64,000 nt of DNA, taken from assembly GCF_017874035.1 (NCBI RefSeq), contig NZ_JAGGKV010000004.1, forward strand, positions 62,001 to 126,000. The letters run 5' to 3'. The position numbers were made by a program, and so were the translations under genes. The notes below the pieces were generated by a model. It saw nothing but the letters and a program-made list of their open reading frames with translations. It made no database searches and was not told where the DNA came from. Shown piece after piece: positions 27,664-37,450 of the stretch. Numbering within the stretch: position 1 is the first letter of the stretch; each line of letters begins with the position of its first letter. The DNA is from Paenibacillus aceris. Lineage in GTDB: Bacteria; Bacillota; Bacilli; Paenibacillales; NBRC-103111.

Positions 27664-29175
27664 TTGAAAAGACCCAATATTCTTTTGATCACAAGCGATC
27701 AACAACACTGGGACACCCTGGGTGCCTTTAATTCTGAACTCTCCACCCCCAATCTGGATCGTCTGGTACAGGAGGGTACAACTTTTACACGTGCGTACTG
27801 CCCGAATCCCACTTGCACGCCTACCCGCGCTTCCATCATCACCGGCATGCACCCAAGTCAGCATGGGGCTTGGACACTTGGCACTAAGCTCTTCGAAGAC
27901 CGCCATACAGTCGGCGAAGATTTCAAGGAAGCCTCTTACCGCACCGCTTTAGTCGGCAAGGCACATTTCCAGCCGCTGCGGGAAACCGAAGCCTACTCTT
28001 CTCTAGAGTCTGTCCCGCTGTTGCAGGATCTTGAATTCTGGAAAACATTCGATCAGGATTTCTATGGATTTGACCATGTAGAGCTGGCGCGCAATCATAC
28101 GAATGAATTCCTTGTCGGTCAACATTATGCGCTTTGGATGGAGGAAAAAGGATGTACGAACTGGAGAGATTATTTCCTCGCTCCAACAGGTACGATGGAT
28201 TCTTCCAAGCTGCATCGCTGGGATATCCCGGAGGAGTACCATTACAACACTTGGATCGCTGAAAGAACGAACGCGTTGCTGGAGCAGTACAAAGATTCAG
28301 AGGAAAATTTCTTTTTGTGGTCCAGCTTTTTTGACCCTCATCCGGATTACCTCGTTCCAGCTCCTTGGGATACGATGTATGACCCGAATCAGCTGACGAT
28401 ACCTGCCGTTACCCCTGGCGAGCATGACCAGAATCCGCCGCATTTCGGATTAACACAAGAGGTGGAGCCTGATTTTTCCCATTTGCGTGAAAGCGGATTT
28501 GGCATACATGGGTATCATTCTCATACGAAGCTGCCTGAAAGTGAGCGCAAGCAGCTAGTTGCAACCTACTACGGCATGATCAGCTGTATGGATAAATACA
28601 TTGGCCGCATCTTAGATCGGCTCGATGAGCTCGGTCTTGCCGACAACACCATCGTGGTGTTTACCACCGATCATGGGCACTTTTTCGGTCAGCACGGCCT
28701 GCAGTATAAAGGCGGCTTTCATTACGAGGATCTTATCAAGCTTCCGTTTATCGTTCGATATCCGGGACATGTGCCTGCGGGTCGAACATCCCCGGCCATT
28801 CAATCGCTCGTCGATTTGGCTCCCACCTTTCTATCCATGGCAGGGATTCCTATTCCTCACCATATGACGGGAGTTGATCAAAGCCGGGTATGGACCGGCA
28901 AAGCCAGCATGGCCCGCGATCACGCCATATGTGAATTCCGTCATGAGCCAACGACCATTCATCAGAAAACGTATGTCGGCGAGCGATACAAAATCACCGT
29001 ATATTATAATCAATCCTACGGTGAAATCTTTGATCTGCAAGAAGATCCGGGTGAAATTCGGAACCTGTGGAACGATCCTGAATACACTGCGCTCAAGTCC
29101 GAGCTGCTACTGCGGTATATTTGGGCAGAGCTGGGCAAGGAATCGATGCCGATGCCGCGCATCTGGGGCGCATAA
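27664..29175 (+). CDS. Sulfatase (S1 family, Cys-type)
   Basis: Cytoplasmic-looking sulfatase of 503 residues, without a signal peptide. The N-terminal strand PNILLITSDQQHWD carries metal-binding Asp residues. The signature CTPTRASIITG has C51 as the residue to be converted to formylglycine. Later metal ligands appear in TTDHGHFFGQHG. Such enzymes hydrolyse sulfate esters of sugars, often from glycosaminoglycans or mucins. TTG is the start, with AAAGGAG nine bases upstream. No formylglycine-generating enzyme or anSME is encoded in the window. Substrate unproven; desulfation of imported oligosaccharides is likely given the context. Confidence 0.9.
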   Translation: MKRPNILLITSDQQHWDTLGAFNSELSTPNLDRLVQEGTTFTRAYCPNPTCTPTRASIITGMHPSQHGAWTLGTKLFEDRHTVGEDFKEASYRTALVGKAHFQPLRETEAYSSLESVPLLQDLEFWKTFDQDFYGFDHVELARNHTNEFLVGQHYALWMEEKGCTNWRDYFLAPTGTMDSSKLHRWDIPEEYHYNTWIAERTNALLEQYKDSEENFFLWSSFFDPHPDYLVPAPWDTMYDPNQLTIPAVTPGEHDQNPPHFGLTQEVEPDFSHLRESGFGIHGYHSHTKLPESERKQLVATYYGMISCMDKYIGRILDRLDELGLADNTIVVFTTDHGHFFGQHGLQYKGGFHYEDLIKLPFIVRYPGHVPAGRTSPAIQSLVDLAPTFLSMAGIPIPHHMTGVDQSRVWTGKASMARDHAICEFRHEPTTIHQKTYVGERYKITVYYNQSYGEIFDLQEDPGEIRNLWNDPEYTALKSELLLRYIWAELGKESMPMPRIWGA

Positions 29176-29199
29176 CAAGCGGAGCAAAGAGGATTTGTG

Positions 29200-29400
29200 T
29201 GGAACCTTATTTATGGGTACTACAGGACGCTATTTTGGCGAAAATAGGAGGTTCGGGTGCAGCTGGGGAACTAGTGGGTCTTATCTCAGCTAAATGGGAA
29301 CCATTTCTACCCAAATGGCAAAATAACGGACCACAGTTCCCCTTCGCCGGCTCATAAGCCGTTTCCCGGTGAAATAACGCCCTGTAGTTCCCATTTGGGG
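29200..29400. repeat. Intergenic inverted-unit repeat, copy 3
   Basis: Units include TACTACAGGACGCTATTTTG, GGGGAACTAGTGGGTCTTAT, AAAATAACGGACCACAGTTC and GTGAAATAACGCCCTGTAGT (followed by TCCC). Units near the start run one way and those near the end run inverted. Confidence 0.7.
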
Positions 29401-29559
29401 GAGCAGCTCTAGATGGTTGGAGGCTGAGACGTTGTTTTTCAGCGTTAACGTGGATACTTTTCTGGCGAGATTGACAACGTTGGCTGGATTGGCTGGATTG
29501 GCTGGGTTTATAGGGTTAACGATTCGTGCAGCATGCTGAAGTTGGTGTCATCTTATCCT

Positions 29560-29602
29560 AAAAAGGCTGCCTAACCGCTTGTATTAAGCGGAGGCAGCCT
29601 TA
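29560..29602 (-). terminator. Terminator of the Lpl/GH29 operon
   Basis: AAGGCTGCCT (29563-29572) pairs with AGGCAGCCTT (29592-29601), extended by an inner CGCTT/AAGCG stem. A TTTTTAGG tract follows on the minus strand. Confidence 0.85.
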
Positions 29603-29611
29603 GGTTTCATA

Positions 29612-30484
29612 TTAATTTTCAAGCCACAATTTTTTTAAGTTGTTCATACCGAGCCGTGAGCCCAATTCGCAATCTTCCATCCCTTCGAACTCTACGGTTA
29701 CATAGCCGTCATAACCTGAGCTTTTGATCAGCTTGACGACTTCCCGGATCTCGATATCCCCTTGACCGACGATCGCGCCTCTTAAATAATTCCCATTGGA
29801 CGTTCGGAACCAATTGCCTTCTCCCGGGTCTTGAAAGTACGGTCTGAAATAAAAATCTTTAAAGTGAATCAAAGATGCGTAAGGCAGGTTTTTGCGCACG
29901 CCAACCAACGGGGCTTCATCCACGCACATAAAATTGCCTACATCCAAAGTTGTTTTAAAATTAGGACGGTTGACTTCAAACAGCACACGCTGTACGCGAT
30001 CGCTTGCTTGCACGGAAAAGCCGTGATTTTCAATCGTTGTCGTAATGCCGTATTCGGCCGCATAGTCGGCAATGATTTGGCTGCCGCGAACAATGAGCGG
30101 CAGGCTATCTTCAAAGTATTTAATGGTCATTTTCTCAGGTGGAAGTGTGAATGCGGTAACATCATGGCGCATATGCCGAATGCCTAACCGATGCACAAGA
30201 TCAACATGCTGCTTGACGCGATCCATTTCCGCTTCGAATTCCGCCTCAGTTTCCTGTACGAAATTGGCCGGAATGGAATAGTTAGAGAGGTCGATACCAA
30301 CCGTCTTCGCCTTATCCCTAAGCTGATCTGCGAGTTCCAGATTGTCAACCAGCGTGTAGCCGTAAGGAACAAGCTCCAGATGTTCGCCGCCATTCTCCTT
30401 CACCCAGTCAACAGCATCCAAAATTGTCATTTTGCCTGATTTCAACGCCTGCAGCAAACTATAAGAACTTAGCCCGATTTTCAT
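29612..30484 (-). CDS. Sugar phosphate isomerase/epimerase (TIM-barrel family)
   Basis: Cytoplasmic protein of about 290 residues of the xylose isomerase-like TIM-barrel (AP endonuclease 2) superfamily. Likely metal-binding acidic residues occur in the family's usual places: TTIENHGF, TLDVGNF, IHFKDF and VTVEFEG. The start ATG at 30484 has GGGAGG upstream and lies 4 bp after the GH29 stop, so the two are tightly coupled. It is last in the importer/DUF4091/GH29 operon and probably isomerises or epimerises a released sugar. The exact reaction is unknown. Confidence 0.87.
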   Translation of the reverse strand: MKIGLSSYSLLQALKSGKMTILDAVDWVKENGGEHLELVPYGYTLVDNLELADQLRDKAKTVGIDLSNYSIPANFVQETEAEFEAEMDRVKQHVDLVHRLGIRHMRHDVTAFTLPPEKMTIKYFEDSLPLIVRGSQIIADYAAEYGITTTIENHGFSVQASDRVQRVLFEVNRPNFKTTLDVGNFMCVDEAPLVGVRKNLPYASLIHFKDFYFRPYFQDPGEGNWFRTSNGNYLRGAIVGQGDIEIREVVKLIKSSGYDGYVTVEFEGMEDCELGSRLGMNNLKKLWLEN

Positions 30485-30488
30485 CTTC

Positions 30489-31760
30489 TTACCTCCCGTA
30501 TTCATTTCCATTACCAACATGATGAAAGCTTAGTCCTTGAAGATCTGCTTCTTGGTCACTTTCCGTGATCTCCACAATAACGCCACGGACTTTTATGGCC
30601 GGGACACGAATGATGGCTTTGTGGCCGATATGTTGTCCCTCATAAATGGTTACAGGTCGTCTCGACTTTTGCGTGATGATGCTTATCCTGAAACTTCTTA
30701 CATGCTCGCCGTCAGTCAAATCCTCTTCAATGACAACAAGATCAAGCATCTGAGCTTTCTCCGTCTCGTAAACCCACGTATGGCCCCGTTTATCGCATTG
30801 CGCCAGCGTTGCAAAAGGACTTCCTACATGTCTGCGAATTTCCGAACCGAAATCAAGCAGCCTTTCCACGTCTTTCTCAGGAAGCAAGCCGTTTCTATCC
30901 GGCCCGATATTGAGAAGCAAGTTTGCTCCCCTGCCAACAGAATGCAAATAAATGCCCATCAGTTCTTCCACACTTTTCAGGGTATGTACATCGCTGTCGC
31001 TATAAAACCAATTCCCCCGCATCTGGACGTCGCATTCCGCAGGCAGCCACAATCGATCACCTAATTGCTCTTTCTTCTCCGTCAAAATGGAAAACTCCGT
31101 AGCGTCAACGACATTCCAACAGGGCACAGGCGCAATGCCATCCTCGTTTCCTACCCACCGAAAATCGGGATCTCCCATATTAAAAATTAAAATTTGAGGC
31201 TGCATGCGGCGGATTTCACCAATAATCCGATTCCAATCATACGAATGCCCTTCAGAGCCGCAACCGTCAAACCAAAGGATGTCAATATCACCATATTCAC
31301 TGAGCAGCTCTGTTATTTGATTGACGAAATAATCATCGTAGGCTTTCGCATCCTGGGTGTAGAAATCCGCAGAACCATCATACGGTGAATAGTACAGCCC
31401 CGGTTTCACATCATATTTTCGGCATGCATCAACAAATTCGCGAATGACATCCCCTTTCCCTTCCTTCCATGGGGAGGCGGCCACACTAAATTGACTGTAG
31501 CGGGAAGGCCAATTGGAAAACCCATCATGGTGCTTCGCCGTTAGAACCGCGTAGTTCATTCCGGCCTCTTTGGCTGTTCGAATCCACTGTTCACAATCCA
31601 AATGAGCGGGATGAAAGGCTGCCGGATCCATCCGCCTTTCATCGAAATCAACATAACCTTCATAGAAAGTGCGCAGCCCAAAATGAAGAAACAACCCAAA
31701 TTCCCAATTTTGATAGGCTAGCTGTCTGGCTGTGGGCGTTAACTTTTGTACAAGATTCAT
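30489..31760 (-). CDS. GH29 alpha-L-fucosidase (cytoplasmic)
   Basis: Enzyme of 423 residues with the GH29 pattern: FGLFLHFGLRTFYEG near the start, LTAKHHDGFSNWPS around residue 75, and the nucleophile D165 in DILWFDGCGSEG. It lacks a signal peptide, so it should cleave fucosylated oligosaccharides after import. This complements the secreted GH95 fucosidase. It is shorter than GH29 enzymes with added binding modules. It sits between the DUF4091 gene (40 bp gap) and the isomerase gene (4 bp gap). Confidence 0.93.
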   Translation of the reverse strand: MNLVQKLTPTARQLAYQNWEFGLFLHFGLRTFYEGYVDFDERRMDPAAFHPAHLDCEQWIRTAKEAGMNYAVLTAKHHDGFSNWPSRYSQFSVAASPWKEGKGDVIREFVDACRKYDVKPGLYYSPYDGSADFYTQDAKAYDDYFVNQITELLSEYGDIDILWFDGCGSEGHSYDWNRIIGEIRRMQPQILIFNMGDPDFRWVGNEDGIAPVPCWNVVDATEFSILTEKKEQLGDRLWLPAECDVQMRGNWFYSDSDVHTLKSVEELMGIYLHSVGRGANLLLNIGPDRNGLLPEKDVERLLDFGSEIRRHVGSPFATLAQCDKRGHTWVYETEKAQMLDLVVIEEDLTDGEHVRSFRISIITQKSRRPVTIYEGQHIGHKAIIRVPAIKVRGVIVEITESDQEADLQGLSFHHVGNGNEYGR

Positions 31761-31799
31761 ATCATCCGACCTTTCTCATGCGATTTGTTCAATAATGCT

Positions 31800-33533
31800 T
31801 CATTCATTCGGTTCGATATCAATTTGATATAATCGGTCATAGTCATCTACTTTAAAACTGTACAGCTGTTTAGCGGTTTTGCCAGAGGAGGGCGCGAGCT
31901 CTCTCGGATGCTCGAATCGAAATACATGTTGAAGAATTTCTTCAACCTGATCTTCCTGTCCATTCCGTTTAAGCAACTGCATATATTCGTAATCACGAAT
32001 GCCCCGTTGCAGCCATTTGTAACGCAGCGAAAGCAGTGGTTTGCCGTTTTTTCCCGGATAAACGAAATTCGTATCGCCTGCCTTCCAAATCAAAGGGCGA
32101 TAGGATAACTTCTCCAGCGGTTTGTCAGGCCACACGGTATAATTCCAGCGCAGGAAGCCGTCTAACTTCAGCTTTTCCGCGAGCCAAGGGATGACCCGCG
32201 ACTCAATCGAGGGCGAACTAAGAAACGTATTCGGTTTCTCAGGTGAGCAGCATACGTAGTACGCGAATGTCCCCTTCACATCCTCTCTAAGCTGCGCAAG
32301 CTGTTCAAACTCCTCAGCCGCACAGTCAAGAGCAGGTACATAATCAACGATGCCTTCGATGTTTTTACGAATAAACTCGGTATGATTGATGGCTGCTTTA
32401 TACCACAGTGATGGCGCCATTTCGCGTAAGCAGGCTAAGCTTTCCTCGAAAATGGCGAGATCAGCCGGTTCATCAGCAACAACACGAACACGGTCGATCC
32501 ACCCTTTTGCGATAAAATGCTGCTCTAACACCACGACATAAGCTTGAAGATCACATATATCCCGTATAAATTTATAAGAACCCGATGCTTCATCAAAAAA
32601 GCGGACGCGGATGGCATCAGGGTAATCCTCCACAACCCCGCCGTAGCCCTCATCATCGTGTTTCCAAATATTGATTAAACCGAACACTTCCAGCTCTCTG
32701 TCTATGCCATGCCTCTCCCCCAGCTCTACATAGCGATCCAACGGGGAAAAGTCATAGTCAAATTGGCCATCTTTCCTCCTAACAATAGGAATGATACTGT
32801 ATTCATTCAAATCGGATGGCTCGGCATCGATAAAGGAGCGCTGGCCGCTCCACGGTTCTTCTGAAACGACAAGCGTCAACGCCTTTTGTCCGAGCTGCGC
32901 CAAGCTGTATAGATACGAATCAAGGAGCATGAAATGCTCATCAGACCAATAGGAAACATCATATTTTCTTGCAATATTGCAGTTATGCTGCCATAAATCC
33001 AAATAAAAAGAATAGTCTTGAGGCTTCGGCAGCGCTTGCTCACGGATCGTCAAACGAAACGTCAATTCGCTCTCCAGAACCTCATCTTCGAACATCGTAT
33101 GTGTGTAGAATTTCAACTTTCCTTCATACTGACCGGCTGCAGCCGATTCATCGGCATGGAGCTCTACCCAGATTGGCTGAATCTGACGCTTCCGAATAAA
33201 TTGAACGGGTTCATCCAGCAGTACATCGGATGTCATCGCACGATTATCGTCCTCAATCAACCCGATAAGCAGAAAATCAACCTTGCAAGGCGCATCCGTT
33301 TCCACCTCGCAGCGTACAATTTGAACCGGTCCTCCCTTCCATAAGAGCGCATCCCTACCACGTGTAACGAGCATATCCTCTTGATCCGAGCTGATCAATG
33401 CTTGGAAGGCAGCGCTGTCATTTTTACAGCAGGAAAGTTCTAAATGCTTCACCTGTGTGTCTTCACGCCCCTGATTCCACCAATTCGCTGACCATACATA
33501 TTTGTAGAAAATGTTCTGCAAACCGCAGTTCAT
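31800..33533 (-). CDS. DUF4091-domain putative glycosidase (GH123-related)
   Basis: Protein of about 577 residues without a signal peptide. An N-terminal beta-sandwich region precedes a TIM-barrel-like part beginning at DYSFYLDLWQHNCNIARK, and the C-terminal DUF4091 segment has FLRWNYTVWPDKP and LLSLRYKWLQRGIRDYEYM. A VVADEP motif provides an adjacent Asp-Glu pair of the kind used by GH123 beta-N-acetylgalactosaminidases, to which DUF4091 proteins are related. ATG at 33533 has GAGGTGA eight bases upstream and is preferred to 33596. The operon context suggests action on an imported GalNAc-containing oligosaccharide; this is inference. Confidence 0.8.
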   Translation of the reverse strand: MNCGLQNIFYKYVWSANWWNQGREDTQVKHLELSCCKNDSAAFQALISSDQEDMLVTRGRDALLWKGGPVQIVRCEVETDAPCKVDFLLIGLIEDDNRAMTSDVLLDEPVQFIRKRQIQPIWVELHADESAAAGQYEGKLKFYTHTMFEDEVLESELTFRLTIREQALPKPQDYSFYLDLWQHNCNIARKYDVSYWSDEHFMLLDSYLYSLAQLGQKALTLVVSEEPWSGQRSFIDAEPSDLNEYSIIPIVRRKDGQFDYDFSPLDRYVELGERHGIDRELEVFGLINIWKHDDEGYGGVVEDYPDAIRVRFFDEASGSYKFIRDICDLQAYVVVLEQHFIAKGWIDRVRVVADEPADLAIFEESLACLREMAPSLWYKAAINHTEFIRKNIEGIVDYVPALDCAAEEFEQLAQLREDVKGTFAYYVCCSPEKPNTFLSSPSIESRVIPWLAEKLKLDGFLRWNYTVWPDKPLEKLSYRPLIWKAGDTNFVYPGKNGKPLLSLRYKWLQRGIRDYEYMQLLKRNGQEDQVEEILQHVFRFEHPRELAPSSGKTAKQLYSFKVDDYDRLYQIDIEPNE

Positions 33534-33636
33534 TTCATCCGTCACCTCTTTCGCATCAGAGCATTCTGAAGTCACAGCATTCCGCCTCCAGATCAAAGAT
33601 CAGATCAGATGGCGGAACATGCGACAGCTTTCCCAA

Positions 33637-35334
33637 TTACTTTTTGGCAATAGCCTTTTGATAAATTTCAATATATTTACCAAGCTGCAATCCATCAAAG
33701 CCTTTTACATAACTATCCCATTCTTTGTCTATGTCTTTGCTGCCCGTAATGAACTGCGCCATATTGGACTTGATGTAATCGCGGATTGTCGTTTTCAGCT
33801 GCGCTGCAACTTCCGCATCTTCCAGTGCGATGAATACGCTGGGCGGATACATGACTTTCGATTGGAATGGTTCATATTTCGCTGATTCCCGCTTCAGGCG
33901 AACTTCGTATGCCCCTTCTGCAAGCGGATCCTGCAGAGCTGCCCATGAATCGCGATATTGGAACGTACGGAGCGACGGCCCGATTTGTTCCCAACCATCA
34001 TTGTGCGTAGGTTTGTTGTCAACCTTAGGAATAACGGCATATTTGGCCGGCTTACCGTTCATATCAAGCTCGCCGTCTTTGGCTTTGCGCCATCCTACAT
34101 TTTCTGTGCCGCGCTCTTCCAGTACGATCGCTTCTTCTGTGTACAAATAGTCCGCCAATCGGATCGCGGCAATTTGCTGTTCTTTGGTCGCTTTGTTGGT
34201 AATCGCCATTTGCGAGCTGCCTACTCCCGCAAAATACCCTGCTTGCTGCACACCGTTCGGTCCTTTGAGCGGAGGTACAGTCGTATACTCCTTGTGACGC
34301 GGGTGCTTCTCGTCCGGGGAGTGTGCGTAACTGATCAAAGCGGTCGTTATGCCGCCCATCACATTGGCGTCCTGGCGGTTACCCAACTGCTGAATCGCAT
34401 CGGAATTTTGCGTAAAAGACGCGGGATCGATCAGACCTTCCTTGTACAACTTGTTCAGGTACAACAATCCTTGCTTCCATTCCGGCTTATTGGCGGTCAT
34501 ATCCACCTTGCCGTCCTTTAACTGGAGAAAAGTGCCGCTATCTTTATCTACCTGATCGTCAATGATGAAGGAGTTCATCAAGAAGGAGGCGATGTTGCCT
34601 GCCCACATGTCGTCCGAACCCGTCAACGGAATTTCATCTTTTTTACCATTGCCATTCGGGTCTTTATCCTTAAAAGCTTTCAACACTTCGTAAAACTCAT
34701 CTGTTGTCGTCGGCATTTTTAGTCCGAGTTTATCCAGCCAAGCCTGATTAATCCACAGCTTTTGGGCATAGTTGCAATGGAAGCACTCGTTCACTTGCGG
34801 AAGGGCATAGATGTTGCCGTCCGGCGATGTGATGGAGCTTTTCAAGTAGGGCAGGTCAGCCATTGCCTTCTTGAAGTTAGGCGCATATTTATCAATCAAA
34901 TCATTCAGCGGAATAAACACGCCTTGCTTGCCGTACTTCATCTGCTCGTCTTTCGTTAAAGCCCCTTGCAAAATCACTTCAGGGTAATCGCCGCTTGCGA
35001 GCATCAGCTGTTTGCGGTCGTTAAGCGCTTTGTCAGGTACGAGATCCCATTTAATTTGAATGTTCGTTTTGTCCTGAAGATATTTGGTGAAGGAGTTGGT
35101 CTCCATATTCTCGATACTGGCCAGCTGCGGAGCGAACATTTTAATCGTCATCGGCTTCTTAACAATCGGATATTGTCCAACCGGTGTGAAATCATCGCTT
35201 GCTGCTGGTGCGCTGCCTGAAGGTGCGTTTTCTGCAGATGTGCCTGGATCTGTGCTGCAAGCGCTCAAGACGAGGGAGAAACAAAGCGCAGCTCCCACCA
35301 AACCCGTGTATGATTTATTCCATTTTTTCATCAT
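33637..35334 (-). CDS. LplA-like ABC transporter solute-binding lipoprotein
   Basis: Extracellular binding protein of about 565 residues, in the long LplA-like class typical of Paenibacillus oligosaccharide importers. The lipoprotein signal ends at SLVLSAC, with Cys about 25 residues in, followed by an Ala/Ser/Pro linker. ATG at 35334 lies five bases after GGAGGAG; ATG at 35331 is also possible. It follows the two permease genes and precedes the DUF4091 and GH29 genes, so it likely binds a fucosylated oligosaccharide. Confidence 0.9.
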   Translation of the reverse strand: MMKKWNKSYTGLVGAALCFSLVLSACSTDPGTSAENAPSGSAPAASDDFTPVGQYPIVKKPMTIKMFAPQLASIENMETNSFTKYLQDKTNIQIKWDLVPDKALNDRKQLMLASGDYPEVILQGALTKDEQMKYGKQGVFIPLNDLIDKYAPNFKKAMADLPYLKSSITSPDGNIYALPQVNECFHCNYAQKLWINQAWLDKLGLKMPTTTDEFYEVLKAFKDKDPNGNGKKDEIPLTGSDDMWAGNIASFLMNSFIIDDQVDKDSGTFLQLKDGKVDMTANKPEWKQGLLYLNKLYKEGLIDPASFTQNSDAIQQLGNRQDANVMGGITTALISYAHSPDEKHPRHKEYTTVPPLKGPNGVQQAGYFAGVGSSQMAITNKATKEQQIAAIRLADYLYTEEAIVLEERGTENVGWRKAKDGELDMNGKPAKYAVIPKVDNKPTHNDGWEQIGPSLRTFQYRDSWAALQDPLAEGAYEVRLKRESAKYEPFQSKVMYPPSVFIALEDAEVAAQLKTTIRDYIKSNMAQFITGSKDIDKEWDSYVKGFDGLQLGKYIEIYQKAIAKK

Positions 35335-35368
35335 GACGACTCCTCCCATTTTATCGATCCATGTAATT

Positions 35369-36268
35369 TCAACCTTTTAATGAACCAATCATGACACCTT
35401 TAACAAAATGCTTTTGCACAAACGGATAAATAATGAGGACCGGTGCGCTAGCCACAACGATAAGCGAATACTTAAGCAGGTCCTTCAAGCCTTGCTGTGC
35501 CAGCATCTGATCGACCTTGGACACCATGGTTGGATCTATCGTATTAAGAATAAGAATGTTGCGCAGAACGATCTGCAGCGGGAACAAATTTGGTGACTTC
35601 AGGAAAATCAAGGCATCGAAGTAGGCGTTCCAATGGCCAACCGCATACATCAACGTCAGCACAGCCAGTATCGGCTTGGAGAGCGGGAGTACGATACTTG
35701 TAATGAATCGGATATCGCTGCAACCGTCGAGTTCCGCCGCCTCTGCAATTTCATCAGGTATCGATGTTTGAAAAAAGGTGCGGGCGATAATCACTTGAAA
35801 CACCGCCATGGCTCCCGGCAAAATCATCGCCCAACGCGTGTCGAGTAGATGCAGGTTTTTGACCACGAGATAGAATGGGATAAGCCCTCCCTCGAACATC
35901 ATCGTGATCACGAGAAGCACCATGATGACATTGCGGCCGTAGAACGTTTTTTTGGCGATGGGATAAGCCAGCATGACGGTTAATGCGACATTGACGATGG
36001 TGCCGACCACTGCATAAAAGAACGAATTCATGTAACCGGTTACGATTTGCGGATTGCGGAACACCGCTTTGTAGCCCTCCAGCGTAACATCAACAGGGAG
36101 CAGCCACACTTTGCCGGAGACGACGGCTTGCGGTGAGCTAAACGATGAACTGATGATGAAAATGAGCGGAAACAGGACGACAATTAGCACCGCGATCAGA
36201 AAGATATAAATACCGAGCAGAAACAATCGGTCACCCTGCGATTCGCGAATTCTTGACGCTTTTATCAT
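35369..36268 (-). CDS. LplC-like ABC transporter permease
   Basis: Inner-membrane permease of 299 residues (YtcP/LplC family) with about six hydrophobic segments and the EAA loop EAAELDGCSDIRFITSIVLP. It lies 35 bp before the binding-protein gene and 34 bp after the first permease. The ATPase must come from elsewhere in the genome. Confidence 0.9.
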   Translation of the reverse strand: MIKASRIRESQGDRLFLLGIYIFLIAVLIVVLFPLIFIISSSFSSPQAVVSGKVWLLPVDVTLEGYKAVFRNPQIVTGYMNSFFYAVVGTIVNVALTVMLAYPIAKKTFYGRNVIMVLLVITMMFEGGLIPFYLVVKNLHLLDTRWAMILPGAMAVFQVIIARTFFQTSIPDEIAEAAELDGCSDIRFITSIVLPLSKPILAVLTLMYAVGHWNAYFDALIFLKSPNLFPLQIVLRNILILNTIDPTMVSKVDQMLAQQGLKDLLKYSLIVVASAPVLIIYPFVQKHFVKGVMIGSLKG

Positions 36269-36302
36269 ATAGGATCCTCCTTACTGCAGACTGCGCAGGC
36301 TG

Positions 36303-37229
36303 TTACCACAAGCTTGAACTGGACAACTTTTTGGCAATGTAATTGACCCCTACTAGAAGAATCAGATTGACAACCGAGTTGAAGAAACCAATCGCTGCCG
36401 AAAAGCTGAAGCTGGAACTGAGGAGCCCCACCTTGTACACATAGGTCGAAATGACCTCCGACGTGCTAACGTTGAGCGGATTTTGCATCAAATATATTTT
36501 TTCGAAGCCAAGCTTCATGATGTTGCCTAAATTGAGAATAAGCAGGATGACGGAAACCGGGATCAGACTCGGAATATCGATATTTAAAATTTTCTGCATG
36601 CGGGACGCACCATCTACTTTGGCCGATTCATATAACTCAGGGTTAACACCTGACAAAGCCGCAATATAAATGATGGCGCCATACCCCGTATGCTGCCAAA
36701 CATCCGACCAAACGTAGATCGATTTGAACAAACTCGGAATTCCCATGAAATTGGTATTGTCCACACCGAACGCATGCAGGAACTTGCTGATAATGCCAAC
36801 GTTTGGCGACAAGGTGACAATGAGGATAGACACCATGATGACCGTCGAAATAAAGTAAGGCGCGTAGGTAATCATTTGCACACTGCTTTTGAAAAAACCG
36901 TTACGGATCTCATTCAAAGCGAGCGCCAATAGGATCGGAGCTGGAAAGCCCACAAGCAAACCGTACATACTGATGCCCAGCGTGTTCTTCAAATATAGCC
37001 AAAAATTCGGGGATTCGAAAAACTGTTCGAAGTATTTCAGTCCAACCCAGGGGCTGCCCCAAATGCCTTTGATGACGTTGTAGTCTTTGAAAGCAATAAC
37101 GACACCAGCCATAGGAATATACTTGAAAATGACTAAGTACAGCAGCGGCAAACATACAACCAAATATAACTGCCAGTGACGCTTCATCTTTTTCATGGAC
37201 GTTCCTAATTCCTTTTGCATGCTTAACAT
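36303..37229 (-). CDS. LplB-like ABC transporter permease
   Basis: Inner-membrane permease of 308 residues (LplB family). Hydrophobic segments begin at LYLVVCLPLLYLVIFKYIPM and the EAA loop is ESAKVDGASRMQKILNIDIP. ATG at 37229 has GGAG nine bases upstream. First gene of the operon running to 29612, preceded by its own promoter gap after the regulator's terminator. Confidence 0.9.
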   Translation of the reverse strand: MLSMQKELGTSMKKMKRHWQLYLVVCLPLLYLVIFKYIPMAGVVIAFKDYNVIKGIWGSPWVGLKYFEQFFESPNFWLYLKNTLGISMYGLLVGFPAPILLALALNEIRNGFFKSSVQMITYAPYFISTVIMVSILIVTLSPNVGIISKFLHAFGVDNTNFMGIPSLFKSIYVWSDVWQHTGYGAIIYIAALSGVNPELYESAKVDGASRMQKILNIDIPSLIPVSVILLILNLGNIMKLGFEKIYLMQNPLNVSTSEVISTYVYKVGLLSSSFSFSAAIGFFNSVVNLILLVGVNYIAKKLSSSSLW

Positions 37230-37344
37230 AGGCTCCTTCTCCTTTCGTCTGTATGGATTGCGCTTTCACACTTTCATCGTAAAGGCGAAAGCAGGCTGCT
37301 GCAAGAAACAAGAATCGCAACCTTAACCGTTTTCGCATCGCCAG

Positions 37345-37380
37345 AAAAAGCGCGCAGCCCCGGAGATTCTCCGGAGCTGC
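37345..37380 (-). terminator. Terminator of the membrane AraC regulator gene
   Basis: GCAGCCCCGGAG (37354-37365) pairs with CTCCGGAGCTGC (37369-37380), with one mismatch. A five-T run follows on the minus strand. It separates the regulator transcript from the importer operon. Confidence 0.8.
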
Positions 37381-37450
37381 TAATTGAAAAACAGGTTGAT
37401 ATGGCTATGTAAACAAGCTCAGCAAACTATTTTCAACTGATTAACCAAAT

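Larger units (their letters stand above)
29176..29611. other. Gene-free stretch after the sulfatase
   Basis: It contains copy 3 of the intergenic repeat (29200-29400), a short run of three GGCTGGATT-like 9-mers (29480-29505) and the terminator of the facing operon. No coding sequence is supported. Confidence 0.7.
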
